Origin: Metellina segmentata
Lineage: Eukaryota > Arthropoda > Arachnida > Araneae > Tetragnathidae
DNA length: 64,000 nucleotides
NCBI GenBank assembly: GCA_947359465.1
Contig: OX375872.1
Span: 2,400,395-2,464,394 of the forward strand
Direction: 5' to 3'
Position 1 is the stretch's first letter. Every line of letters starts with the position of its first letter. Below the pieces are notes generated by a model. That model saw only the letters and a program-made list of their open reading frames with translations. It made no database searches and was not told where the DNA came from. The position numbers and the translations under genes were made by a program. Positions 52,301-64,000 of this stretch are shown here, in pieces.

Positions 52301-55300
52301 TGAAGAGCAATAAACAACTCCGTATATACTGTTATAGCCATTGTAACCGGAGTGGTCGTAGCCCATGGCGCAGCAGACGAACGGTGTTGTCTCTCTGTCA
52401 TATTGGACCTCTTCCACACACGCATCACTCTTGTGGCTTCCCCTCACGGATGCATTTGAACGGTTCGAGTTAACTCGCACGAGCGGTACAATAATCCTAG
52501 ACATGCTCAATGAGCGAAATATATCAGGACAGGCCATGGAAGAAAAGAATCATGTCGTGAACTGAAGAGCAATAAACAACTCCGTATATACTGTTATAGC
52601 CATTGTAACCGGAGTGGTCGTAGCCCATGGCGCAGCAGACGAACGGTGTTGTCTCTCTGTCATATTGGACCTCTTCCACACACGCATCACTCTTGTGGCT
52701 TCCCCTCACGGATGCATTTGAACGGTTCGAGTTAACTCGCACGAGCGGTACAATAATCCTAGACATGCTCAATGAGCGAAATATATCAGGACAGGCCATG
52801 GAAGAAAAGAATCATGTCGTGAACTGAAGAGCAATAAACAACTCCGTATATACTGTTATAGCCATTGTAACCGGAGTGGTCGTAGCCCATGGCGCAGCAG
52901 ACGAACGGTGTTGTCTCTCTGTCATATTGGACCTCTTCCACACACGCATCACTCTTGTGGCTTCCCCTCACGGATGCATTTGAACGGTTCGAGTTAACTC
53001 GCACGAGCGGTACAATAATCCTAGACATGCTCAATGAGCGAAATATATCAGGACAGGCCATGGAAGAAAAGAATCATGTCGTGAACTGAAGAGCAATAAA
53101 CAACTCCGTATATACTGTTATAGCCATTGTAACCGGAGTGGTCGTAGCCCATGGCGCAGCAGACGAACGGTGTTGTCTCTCTGTCATATTGGACCTCTTC
53201 CACACACGCATCACTCTTGTGGCTTCCCCTCACGGATGCATTTGAACGGTTCGAGTTAACTCGCACGAGCGGTACAATAATCCTAGACATGCTCAATGAG
53301 CGAAATATATCAGGACAGGCCATGGAAGAAAAGAATCATGTCGTGAACTGAAGAGCAATAAACAACTCCGTATATACTGTTATAGCCATTGTAACCGGAG
53401 TGGTCGTAGCCCATGGCGCAGCAGACGAACGGTGTTGTCTCTCTGTCATATTGGACCTCTTCCACACACGCATCACTCTTCCCCTCACGGATGCATTCGA
53501 ACGGTTAGAGTTAACTCGCACGAGCGGTACAATAATCCTAGACATGCTCAATGAGCGAAATATATCAGGACAGGCCATGGAAGAAAAGAATCATGTCGTG
53601 AACTGAAGAGCAATAAACAACTCCGTATATACTGTTATAGCCATTGTAACCGGAGTGGTCGTAGCCCATGGCGCAGCAGACGAACGGTGTTGTCTCTCTG
53701 TCATATTGGACCTCTTCCACACACGCATCACTCTTGTGGCTTCCCCTCACGGATGCATTTGAACGGTTCGAGTTAACTCGCACGAGCGGTACAATAATCC
53801 TAGACATGCTCAATGAGCGAAATATATCAGGACAGGCCATGGAAGAAAAGAATCATGTCGTGAACTGAAGAGCAATAAACAACTCCGTATATACTGTTAT
53901 AGCCATTGTAACCGGAGTGGTCGTAGCCCATGGCGCAGCAGACGAACGGTGTTGTCTCTCTGTCATATTGGACCTCTTCCACACACGCATCACTCTTGTG
54001 GCTTCCCCTCACGGATGCATTTGAACGGTTCGAGTTAACTCGCACGAGCGGTACAATAATCCTAGACATGCTCAATGAGCGAAATATATCAGGACAGGCC
54101 ATGGAAGAAAAGAATCATGTCGTGAACTGAAGAGCAATAAACAACTCCGTATATACTGTTATAGCCATTGTAACCGGAGTGGTCGTAGCCCATGGCGCAG
54201 CAGACGAACGGTGTTGTCTCTCTGTCATATTGGACCTCTTCCACACACGCATCACTCTTGTGGCTTCCCCTCACGGATGCATTTGAACGGTTCGAGTTAA
54301 CTCGCACGAGCGGTACAATAATCCTAGACATGCTCAATGAGCGAAATATATCAGGACAGGCCATGGAAGAAAAGAATCATGTCGTGAACTGAAGAGCAAT
54401 AAACAACTCCGTATATACTGTTATAGCCATTGTAACCGGAGTGGTCGTAGCTCATGGCGCAGCAGACGAACGGTGTTGTCTCTCTGTCATATTGGACCTC
54501 TTCCACACACGCATCACTCTTGTGGCTTCCCCTCACGGATGCATTTGAACGGTTCGAGTTAACTCGCACGAGCGGTACAATAATCCTAGACATGCTCAAT
54601 GAGCGAAATATATCAGGACAGGCCATGGAAGAAAAGAATCATGTCGTGAACTGAAGAGCAATAAACAACTCCGTATATACTGTTATAGCCATTGTAACCG
54701 GAGTGGTCGTAGCCCATGGCGCAGCAGACGAACGGTGTTGTCTCTCTGTCATATTGGACCTCTTCCACACACGCATCACTCTTGTGGCTTCCCCTCACGG
54801 ATGCATTTGAACGGTTCGAGTTAACTCGCACGAGCGGTACAATAATCCTAGACATGCTCAATGAGCGAAATATATCAGGACAGGCCATGGAAGAAAAGAA
54901 TCATGTCGTGAACTGAAGAGCAATAAACAACTCCGTATATACTGTTATAGCCATTGTAACCGGAGTGGTCGTAGCCCATGGCGCAGCAGACGAACGGTGT
55001 TGTCTCTCTGTCATATTGGACCTCTTCCACACACGCATCACTCTTGTGGCTTCCCCTCACGGATGCATTTGAACGGTTCGAGTTAACTCGCACGAGCGGT
55101 ACAATAATCCTAGACATGCTCAATGAGCGAAATATATCAGGACAGGACATGGAAGAAAAGAATCATGTCGTGAACTGAAGAGCAATAAACAACTCCGTAT
55201 ATACTGTTATAGCCATTGTAACCGGAGTGGTCGTAGCCCATGGCGCAGCAGACGAACGGTGTTGTCTCTCTGTCATATTGGACCTCTTCCACACACGCAT

Positions 55301-56658
55301 CACTCTTGTGGCTTCCCCTCACGGATGCATTTGAACGGTTCGAGTTAACTCGCACGAGCGGTACAATAATCCTAGACATGCTCAATGAGCGAAATATATC
55401 AGGACAGGCCATGGAAGAAAAGAATCATGTCGTGAACTGAAGAGCAATAAACAACTCCGTATATACTGTTATAGCCATTGTAACCGGAGTGGTCGTAGCC
55501 CATGGCGCAGCAGACGAACGGTGTTGTCTGTCATATTGGACCTCTTCCACACACGCATCACTCTTGTGGCTTCCCCTCACGGATGCATTTGAACGGTTCG
55601 AGTTAACTCGCACGAGCGGTACAATAATCCTAGACATGCTCAATGAGCGAAATATATCAGGACAGGCCATGGAAGAAAAGAATCATGTCGTGAACTGAAG
55701 AGCAATAAACAACTCCGTATATACTGTTATAGCCATTGTAACCGGAGTGGTCGTAGCCCATGGCGCAGCAGACGAACGGTGTTGTCTCTCTGTCATATTG
55801 GACCTCTTCCACACACGCATCACTCTTGTGGCTTCCCCTCACGGATGCATTTGAACGGTTCGAGTTAACTCGCACGAGCGGTACAATAATCCTAGACATG
55901 CTCAATGAGCGAAATATATCAGGACAGGCCATGGAAGAAAAGAATCATGTCGTGAACTGAAGAGCAATAAACAACTCCGTATATACTGTTATAGCCATTG
56001 TAACCGGAGTGGTCGTAGCCCATGGCGCAGCAGACGAACGGTGTTGTCTGTCATATTGGACCTCTTCCACACACGCATCACTCTTGTGGCTTCCCCTCAC
56101 GGATGCATTTGAACGGTTCGAGTTAACTCGCACGAGCGGTACAATAATCCTAGACATGCTCAATGAGCGAAATATATCAGGACAGGCCATGGAAGAAAAG
56201 AATCATGTCGTGAACTGAAGAGCAATAAACAACTCCGTATATACTGTTATAGCCATTGTAACCGGAGTGGTCGTAGCCCATGGCGCAGCAGACGAACGGT
56301 GTTGTCTCTCTGTCATATTGGACCTCTTCCACACACGCATCACTCTTGTGGCTTCCCCTCACGGATGCATTTGAACGGTTCGAGTTAACTCGCACGAGCG
56401 GTACAATAATCCTAGACATGCTCAATGAGCGAAATATATCAGGACAGGCCATGGAAGAAAAGAATCATGTCGTGAACTGAAGAGCAATAAACAACTCCGT
56501 ATATACTGTTATAGCCATTGTAACCGGAGTGGTCGGTGATTGCACGTAGCCCATGGCGCAGCAGACGAACGGTGTTGTCTCTCTGTCATATTGGACCTCT
56601 TCCACACACGCATCACTCTTCCCCTCACGGATGCCTTCGAACGGTTAGAGTTAACTCG
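49338..56658 (+). repeat. 262-bp satellite array, about 28 monomers
   Basis: Consecutive units are almost identical, with a period of 262 bp. A 255-bp variant lacks gtggctt (deletion points near 50348, 51913, 53478, and in the last unit near 56618). A 258-bp variant lacks four bases of tctctc (near 55528 and 56048). The first and last units alone carry an 11-bp extra segment (gtgattgcacg, near 49480 and 56535). Single differences are rare (54452, 55147). Each standard unit contains the perfect 12-bp palindrome CGAGTTAACTCG. The array is clearly more GC-rich than its surroundings. Its left border falls in a Tc1 relic and its right border at a TTAA element. Confidence 0.98.
50087..54716 (+). 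repeat. higher-order 1565-bp repeat within the satellite
   Basis: The 255-bp variant monomers recur exactly 1565 bp apart (5 x 262 + 255) three times. The variant also differs by two substitutions (gcattcgaacggttagagtt), so these are copies of one event. Outer limits of the block are approximate because standard units are indistinguishable. Confidence 0.85.
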
Positions 56659-57484
56659 AGGATTATCAAAAACGGAATTCTCAAACGGCGTGTTAAGTGA
56701 CCCGGGGATTAATACGCTCGCTGTGATTGGCTACTACCGTCTCCTCACGATTATGTGATATTGTATACATTGGTTACGACGTCCGAATCTGCATTCATAC
56801 TGATCAAGCACGCACTTCGTACATAGAACACATGCGGCATTTTAATTTGGGTTTGAAAAAAGAAATGCAAAAGTATTTAATTTCAAATGGGATTTTTATG
56901 GAAACCTAAATTTTACAAGAAAGAATTGTACACAATGTCTTGACGAATGAACGTAATCCGATTATTTTTGTACTTGTCAGTGTGTGTTGGTGGTATGAAA
57001 AGTAACTTGCACTGCCAATTTTCTTTCGTTCGTAATAAATCAACAGAATAATTTTTATTCTACGACAAATGTGTATCTGCCATGGCCATATTCTACCACC
57101 TTTCGCTCTTACCCGACGGAGGTGCCGCCATCTATCTTTTCACCAAACACGTTTTCGCAGCTACCTTTATTTTCACCTTTCTTTTCAATTGCAATAAATT
57201 TATGCTTTCAATTTTTCCATTTTTGCAATATTATGATGAGATGTGTGCTTGCTCCACAGATCCAGTCCAGCAAAAATACTGTAATTGAGCATAGAATGAA
57301 GTGTTTCATCCATTTTGTTTTTTCGCAAAAAGATAGTACTGCGCATACGTTAAATGTAACTCGCGAGTTAACTCGTCGATTTCGGAGGATCAAAACGTAA
57401 CACCGAAACGGCAGCTTAAACCACGGATCAGGACTTGTGAATACGGTTTTTTCGATGACTCAGGGATTATCGTTGATCCTCGAG
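56655..57484. mobile_element. TTAA-flanked non-autonomous element
   Basis: The ends ctcgaggat and atcctcgag are inverted, and TTAA lies immediately outside both (56651-56654, 57485-57488). Both TTAA sites sit in the same gagTTAActcg context as the satellite palindrome. A second internal cgagttaactcg is at 57366. No coding similarity was seen in its 830 bp. Confidence 0.65.
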
Positions 57485-57704
57485 TTAACTCGGACTTGTG
57501 AATACTGCCATAAGTTTTTTGCGAGCCATTTTACAACAATCAAACGACGATATTTCAACGCACTTTCACAGGGTTTCTCACTTGGAACTTTAAGTAAGAT
57601 TGTAATTGTAATCATTTGCATTTCCCAGCCTGTTTTGCTTTTCCTGCATTTAATTTGCAATTCTTACAAACGGTAGTGGAGCTAAAATGGATTAGATGGA
57701 TGTA

Positions 57705-58697
57705 GCATCGCAATTACACAATTTACATCGCAGAACAAAACGGAAGGTAGCAATCGATAGAGATGAATATTTTCTACAAATATCAATATTTAAAATTTGT
57801 CTAAGGGGCCGTCTTCATATTAAATTGGGTACTTTCTCCGAAAATTTCAAAACGAACACTCATCTTTTATCACACATTTGGATTCTACACACAATTTCAG
57901 GCCCTAATAAAAAAAAGTTCATCAATTTTAATGGATTTTTCACCGATTTGTAAGTGTTTGAAAATTAGATCTCCTAATGTCAAATTGGTGTTTCACATTT
58001 TTTTGTAAAATTTGCTAAAAACATTAAATTTTCTTGGAAATTGTTTTTCCATTCTTTGCTACCCAAAAACCCAAACACAATCTATAAACATTTTAATTAT
58101 CAAACTAAATTTTACTATTTTTTATTAATTCTGAAATTAATATTCATAAAAATTATGAATAGAAACCTGGGCAAATTTTGACACCATATGATTCAACTGC
58201 TACTGAAACATCGAATTCCAAATTCCAGCTCATCGCGTGCATAATTAGTAGAGCAATGAGACTGTGCAAAATTCGATGATTATTATCGTTTCTGCCAACA
58301 GATCCTGGGATTCAATCACCATCTTAATGGACCCATACCAAAGCGCCTGCAACAGGTTATTGACTGCGACGGCCACTACACGTCTTTATTAATATTTATA
58401 ATGTGATTGAACTCCGAACATTTACACACTCCCTCAATGGTTTTTATGGATTTTCTCGGTCAATTTTACGCCGTTTTTCATTATTTTTTCATCAAATCCG
58501 CCTGAAATTTTGTGTAGAATACAAATTTGTGATAAAAAATGTGGGTTCTTATTGAAAATATCGGAGTAAGCACCCAATTTAATATGAAGACAACCCCTTG
58601 GACAAATTTTAAGTATTGGTATTTGTAGAAAAGATTTAAGTCTTATCGATTGCTATCTTCCGTTTTGTTCTGTGATGTCAATTGTGCAATTGCGTTC
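57705..58697. mobile_element. foldback element with ~190-bp inverted arms
   Basis: The left arm 57705-57895 (gcagaacaaaacggaaggta, ggggccgtcttcatatta) is matched in reverse by 58500-58697 (tatgaagacaacccc, cttccgttttgttctg). The 0.6-kb loop is non-coding. A partial arm copy occurs near 63705-63800. Confidence 0.85.
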
Positions 58698-58699
58698 GG

Positions 58700-59690
58700 G
58701 TGAGTCGGGTTTTTTTTTGACGGGTTACATGTACAGGATTTGTGTAGGTTCTGAGGTTATAAAATGGTTGGTTGGTGTTTTATGGCACAACTTGGCCATG
58801 CTGCGCCAGACAATACATATTAATCAGTTTTTCTTAAAATTCTTAAAAAGAGCTCAAATAAAGACATAATACAGTTCGAATAAAGTCACATTTTAAAGGT
58901 TATAAAATGATTCAACACTTGATTCATTTGGCCTTTGAAAGTTGTTATTTCTCGAGTCACTTTCAATGATTCCACCGAGAGAGGTCGAGTTTTTCGCTAG
59001 TCAAAAATATGGATGTTATGGAACGAATGTTAAGCATTTTTATCTATCTATTTTTCCTTGTGGACAAGATATTTCGCCATTAGTAAAACTATTTTGATAT
59101 TCTTGGACGAGATATCTCGTGGAAACCACTTGGAGGGTTTAGCATTTCTATTTTAAAAGAGACTCTCTATCCAAATTGGAGGCCAGGTTGGAAGTGTAAA
59201 TACGCCTCAAATGTCCTCCCGTTGGCATGGTGTTGTTATGTCTGACATCGTTAGCTGGTCTCAAATGAAGTGGTGTTGTCCTCGGATCGATAGCCCGATG
59301 TGTTAATTGAAAGGATACTTTGAACGTATCTTTAGAAACTCAGAGACTTGGATTCGTTCAACTTTCAAATGGCTTCATATGCCGCTTACAATACCTGAGT
59401 CGATGCACTTACATTTGCTTCCAATTCCAATGAGAAGAGTTGGCAGTGCTGACACCATTACTTCTTTGTTTCAAATATTATTAAATTGTCTAAAACACGA
59501 TCAGCTTCCCAAGAGTCACTTCCCAAGAGTCAATATTACTGTCATTTTCGGCGCGTCTGGTGCTCCGATTCGCCCCTCTATTGATTCAAGCGATTCGGAG
59601 GCTGTCTATTCCTTGAGATTGCCTGCATTGACATTCTTCATGAGAGCAAATGGATGATTTAGAAAACTGAGGACCTCTCATTCCCTTCTC
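58700..59690. other. unassigned DNA with one TTAA-associated repeat copy
   Basis: An inverted copy of the dispersed repeat lies at 59090-59147 (ccattagtaaaact, cgagatatctcg, ccacttggagggttta). A 116-codon open frame at 59307-59657 has no recognisable motif and no supporting context, so I do not call it. Confidence 0.45.
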
Positions 59691-59699
59691 TAAAATCCT

Positions 59700-59955
59700 T
59701 TCAACAAGCAACGATAATTAATGAACCTAATAACCTATAATTTCTTCCAAAAAAATTCTTTCTCAATATCTAAAACGAACAAGCAACGATGATTAAGAAA
59801 ACTGATTTTCTTTTATTATCATATTCGCTAAAATCCTTTGGCAGTTTATAATTCGAGCAAGCAACCATGATTAAGAAAAATGGCGACAGTTTACTGTCCC
59901 AGAAGCAAATCCTCTCACAATATTTCAAACGAACAAGCAACGATGAGTAAGAAAA
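59700..59955 (+). repeat. degenerate ~76-bp tandem repeat
   Basis: The phrase acaagcaacgatgattaaga recurs with changes near 59703, 59778, 59852 and 59931. Confidence 0.75.
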
Positions 59956-59958
59956 TAG

Positions 59959-61839
59959 CAGGGGTGGCCAACCTTTCAACCAAACGTGGCGCATTGCATC
60001 CTTGCGACTACTTATTCTTTTAAAATCATAACTGAATCCATATTTTCACCACCAGAGTGCTCTTTTATTGCAATTCATACAGCCTTCTTACTCATCAGTT
60101 CGACACAATTTTTTGACACTTTGCAATTGATATTCTGTTTGTTCTTTTTCGACTCTTAGAGTTTTGTACTTTTTAATTGTATTTTTTACATTCCTGTTAT
60201 TCATCACAGTGCAAAAGAAAGAGTGATAGCAAGCGGGAATTTAATGAACAGTGGGGAAATTAGTTGTTATCTATAGAAAGTCTGTCAGAAAAACCGTTTG
60301 GCATTGTTGGTGAAAGTACTCTTTCACATAATGGAGGACATGATCTTAATAGACACTATAAAACACATCATCAGACTAACATAGATGGAAAAATTAAGCT
60401 TGTTCATGAGTCTGAGTTACAACTGGAAGACCTTGTCCATTCTTTTCTCGAGCTTTGGATGAATCAACGGACATGTGTGATGTAGCCCAGCTAAGCATTT
60501 TTATAAGAGGAATCGATGAAAATTTTAATGTCTTTGAAGAACTTGCCAGTCTGAAGTCATTGCATGGCAAAACAAGCGGATCAGACAGTTAAAAAAGTAA
60601 AAGCGCGCCTAGAAAATCTACATTAGATTATAGTAAACTCGCGACTATGTACTGACGGTGCGCCATCAATGGTAGGTAAAGTCAATGTCACGACGACTTT
60701 GCTTGGAAATTTTTTTAAATCGTCCTATACTAAACTATAACTGCATTATACATCAAGATGCACTGTGGAAAAACTTTAAAAATACTGCATGTTATGATAC
60801 CGGTTGAGAAATGTGTGAATACAATTAGAGACAATTGAAAAATGTGTTTATAATTTTTTAGAACATGAAATTGTACTAACTGACGAAATACCCTATAGTT
60901 TGATAACAACTGGCTATTTGATTTGATGTTACTAGCCATCTCAATTATCTCAATTCGAAAATGCAAGGTAATAAGAAATTATTTTCTAGCTTAGTAAATT
61001 CATTAAATGAATTAACCAATTCATTTGAAATGAAATTAAAACTGTTCATCTCTCAGTTAGAAATGAGGATTTGAGTCAATTTTCACACTTGAAAGAGCAG
61101 AGTGAATGTGCTGCGAATAATAGCAATTTGATCTATTGAAAAATCAAGTTATTGCAAGGGGCATTTCGAAGTCGTTTTCATAATTTGGCTTAAGTATAGT
61201 GAAAACTGGATGCTCACATTTATAAACTCATTTTCACTTAGTGAACCAAACGTTATTAAGATTCCTAGTAACATACAAATGGTACTTATTGATTTAAGAT
61301 CAAATTCATCATAGAAAATGAAATTTGATGAGCTTTTGTTACTTAGATTTCAATGCTCTGACAGTGTACATTTCTGGCGTTCATTACCCTGTGAATATTT
61401 TCCAGAACTAAGAAAATTTGCAAAAAATTAGATAGATTGTTTCGGTACGACATACAGATGTGAACAAACATTTCCATCCATGAAACTTATTAAAAGCAAA
61501 ACGAGGTTTCAAATGGCTGATTAAAATTTGAAGAATTATCTGTCGCTCTCGGATACAAATTTAACACCAAACATTGAAAGACTAGCAAAATCCAAACATG
61601 CTTAAATGTCTCATTAATAGTAAGCAACGTTTATGTGCTATAATATATATTGTGTTTAACATACAATAGTTAAATCATTTTAAAATGTTAATATGTTCAT
61701 AAACATACTTTTATTAAAATATTTCTTAAGGGTATGCCAGGACCATGAATATAAAAAGATAAAAAAAGTGCTTGAGTTGTATGGCGAACTCGTATGTGAA
61801 AAGGTTGACGCATGGTGTATACAAGGTTGGCCACCGCTG
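59959..61839 (+). mobile_element. hAT transposon relic (GTF2IRD2-like)
   Basis: The ends caggggtggccaacctt and aaggttggccaccgctg are inverted repeats of hAT type. The flanking 8 bases do not match, so the target duplication has decayed or the borders were rearranged. The 1.9-kb interior carries a degraded transposase. Confidence 0.82.
60240..61610 (+). pseudogene. GTF2IRD2/ZBED-like hAT transposase, many stops
   Basis: Fragments in order are LCTDGAPSMVGKVN (60650, the TDGA..MVG catalytic motif), NYNCIIHQDALWKNFKNT (60735; family CIIHQ.ALC.K), and SNIQMVLIDLRSNSS (61270; family LQLELIDLQ). Then come FDELLLLRFQCSDSVHFWRS, YFPELRKFAKN, CFGTTYRCEQTFPSMKLIKS (61440) and LTPNIERLAKSKHA (61565), which together are the hAT dimerisation domain. 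Upstream, SLHGKTSGSDS-like DNA near 60560 fits the SLKGTTTG block. Relatives have about 600 residues. Stops and shifts throughout make it inactive and old. Confidence 0.82.
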
Positions 61840-64000
61840 CTTTATACTATCATTATAGATTGGTTAAAATATTTTCGCAGTACCCAAACCACACAAACAG
61901 CAGTCAAAATCCATCTAAAAATGCAATTCCAGCATTATTCGTCAAGCATGTCTAGCATACAATGTTTTCACGAAGCTTCGAGAAAAAAACACACAAAAGT
62001 TTTCATTCCCTCGAAACTAAATACTCGACTCTGGCCAATCGGAATGAAACAACCGTTTAACCTATCTCTTATGAGTCACCGCATGCGAAACATCTATATT
62101 TCTATCATGCATGAGCTTCACCAACGATGTGGTCTATGCGTGATCTTGTGCTAATTTTTTCAAGTCTGCCTATCCATCACTGTGACATGTGTGGCGAATT
62201 GGGATGACATGCCTACAATCTCCTAGGATTCATTAGCTCAGACATTCACATTAAAAAGCAAGTATGTAACTTGGAAAACAAAACCAATTCGGAGGTTGTT
62301 GGTGAGGTATTGACCCCATCTTGATGGACAAGATATCCCGTCATTAGAAAAACTGACCAGATCTGACTGACTTTGTCATCATCAAAACACGGCAATATTT
62401 TTTTCTATAGGAATTAAATTTATTTCGAGATAATTCGTCATTAGCAAAATGGGTGGAAATCTCGTTCAAACCATTTGGAGTGTTAAAGAATTAAAAACAA
62501 AGCAGCTTGTCAGAACTGTGAAATATGTACATGATAAGCTTTCGAGTGCGATTGAATAGAAGCATACATATCCATTCCTAGTCTTTTTTTTAAAGTCATA
62601 CTATTTCTTTCTTTTTGATAAAGCCAGAAGTTATCAAAGCAATTATTTTACTTTATAAAATTTTTTAAATATGGTATAAAAATGGTTAACATTCTAGTTG
62701 AAAAACTTCCATTTACCTTCAATTTCAAATCCTCCTCAAAATATAAGGTATGAACTAAAATATCTAAAATATTCCTTTCCACTCATGAGATATTGAGGTA
62801 ATGAAAACACATGAACGTTTGAAATTGTTTCCACAACACTGAAATCTCTCTAAAAAAATTCCTTTTAAGATAACTCGTTTTTATCCTCTAAAAGTTAATA
62901 TAAAATTCAGTACACTAAAACGATTTGAAAACAGCTGTCCATTCCAATTACTGTTTCTACGCTTCTTTATTTAAATTAAAAACAAAACAAAAATGGTTCT
63001 GTAAATAATAAGTACTCCTTAAAAACAATACGACTCAATTGAAATGAGATCATTTTTCGAGATTAATTTTCAGTCGTCAATCGAATTAGGGTTCCCTGCT
63101 ATAGGAGGCTTTGAGTTCCTTGCATGATGATGGTAAAGGAAAAAAGGTAACGATAGTTTACGGGGACTGTGTGAGGATGTAAAATAATATAAATTGCTTT
63201 CACTCTTTGTAGGCATCTGTAGCTAAATCGAAAAAACGGAATGGAGTCAAATTTTGCATCGAGACTTTGGATGAGAACCAAAAATGGCGGGTAATTCGGT
63301 GATGTTGGAGCTGAAAACAGTCGGGGGAACATCTGCATTAAACGCAGATCAATTCAATTTTACAAGTCTACCCTCACCTCTAGGTTTTTCATCATCTGAG
63401 CCAGTCCGTCACTGAATGGGTGAATCGCAATAAACATTTCATAGTATATGTTCAGAACTAGATGCTACAGAGCACTGTTAGCACAAATCTTTATTTTTAA
63501 AATTTCACAATGGACGAATTTCGAGAAGGTTTAAGGACCTAAAGGTTGCAAATGGAAAGAACACAGAATTTCAACGCGATACAACTATATGAATAAAAGT
63601 CAGGGAAATTTATTGAACACAAGTGTTTCCATGTATTCATAATCGAGAAATCGCTGGACGAAATGACTAGGCATTCCCTAGGTTAAATTTAGTAATAATT
63701 CGAAATTTGGTGTAAAAATTGGGTGTTGTGAAAGTTATTTTAATGTTTGTGCATAATTTGATTTGAAGACGGTCCCTTTTCCAAATTTTAAGGGGCTTCA
63801 GTACCCTGTATACACGCAATGTTAAATTGCTCAATTTCGATGTACCTTTTTTGAAAAACTACTGTTCGTATCAACTTGAATTTTTTTTTGTGCATTACAT
63901 AAGTCTTGTATATTACTTTAAGGTTATGGTTTTTTAAAACAATTGTTAGATTTTTTTTAAAAAAATTATACGTAAACAACCAAAAAAATGTGTAAATTTT
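61840..64000. other. unassigned AT-rich DNA with two dispersed-repeat scraps
   Basis: A TTAA-associated repeat copy lies at 62300-62480 (cgtcattagaaaaactgacc, then cgtcattagcaaaatggg). A partial foldback arm lies at 63705-63800 (gaagacggtccctt). No gene was seen. An open frame crossing 61693-62154 overlaps the hAT terminal repeat and is not a gene. Confidence 0.45.

Noticed and set aside
49409..56480. Repeated 66-codon plus-strand and 91-codon minus-strand open frames in every satellite monomer
   Set aside because: They recur only because the monomers are identical; the 91-codon frame spans the monomer junction, and the 255- and 258-bp variants destroy both without consequence. There is no evidence of selection.
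49338..56658. CRISPR-like periodic repeat
   Set aside because: The unit is 262 bp and continuous with no unique spacers, in a eukaryotic context. It is a satellite.
59307..59657. 116-codon open frame
   Set aside because: No motif, no composition shift and no context; length alone is not enough in this amount of DNA.
59959..61847. 8-bp target duplication for the GTF2IRD2-like hAT
   Set aside because: The flanks gaaaatag and ctttatac do not match, so I do not claim one.
61693..62154. 153-codon open frame
   Set aside because: It runs through the right terminal repeat of the hAT relic (61823-61839) and shows no protein motif.

Overview
The window is eukaryotic, AT-rich, intergenic DNA made almost entirely of transposable elements (TEs) and their relics. 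The mix of Tc1/mariner, hAT (ZBED5-like, ZMYM1-like, GTF2IRD2-like), piggyBac, PIF/Harbinger, Tigger/pogo and Mutator-like DNA transposons, together with tRNA-derived SINEs and a Ty3/Gypsy-type LTR element, points to an arthropod, most likely an arachnid such as a spider. That placement is an inference from TE content, not from a host gene. I see no convincing conserved host gene. The only candidate is a CpG-rich 130-codon ORF at 36010-36402. There are no rRNA genes, no CRISPR array and no prokaryotic features.

Layout. 0.1-1.0 kb: internally deleted Tc1. 1.1-1.6 kb: Harbinger nuclease relic. 2.6-5.7 kb: ZBED5-like hAT pseudogene split by a mariner (3298-5121), which is itself split by an ATCGATG-rich short element (4158-4760). 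5.7-8.6 kb: unannotatable AT-rich DNA. 8.9-9.8 kb: mariner-like relic with a very long terminal repeat. 9.8-14.46 kb: Tc1 split by a nearly intact ZMYM1-like hAT (10167-13664). 14.58-17.09 kb: hAT-like element with TAGGGTG ends, carrying a SINE. 17.1-20.7 kb: several TTAA-flanked elements (piggyBac-like MITE, Mutator-like relic, piggyBac with a hAT MITE inside). 21.0-23.8 kb: second long-TIR mariner copy, Tigger, mariner. 24.0-25.4 kb and 33.2-34.6 kb: two copies of one Tc1 family in opposite orientation. 26.8-33.1 kb: another Tc1 split by a 5-kb hAT-like element, which contains both a SINE and a Mutator-like element.

36.0-36.4 kb: CpG-rich ORF. 36.5-37.3 kb: degenerate repeat block. 38.0-39.3 kb: mariner-like element. 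39.3-40.7 kb: tandemly duplicated repeat. 43.0-46.3 kb: LTR retrotransposon relic with both LTRs, a polypurine tract, a zinc knuckle and a protease. 46.4-47.3 kb: Tc1 relic. 48.8-49.1 kb: SINE. 49.34-56.66 kb: a very homogeneous ~262-bp satellite of about 28 monomers with higher-order structure, ending exactly at a TTAA where another TTAA-flanked element begins. 57.7-58.7 kb: foldback element. 59.96-61.84 kb: GTF2IRD2-like hAT relic.

Nothing here forms a pathway. What the window records is the order of insertions: which elements sit inside which, with target-site duplications (TSDs) showing the events. Several copies (ZMYM1-like hAT, the Tc1 pair, the satellite) look young. All transposase reading frames seen are broken by at least one frameshift, stop or insertion.
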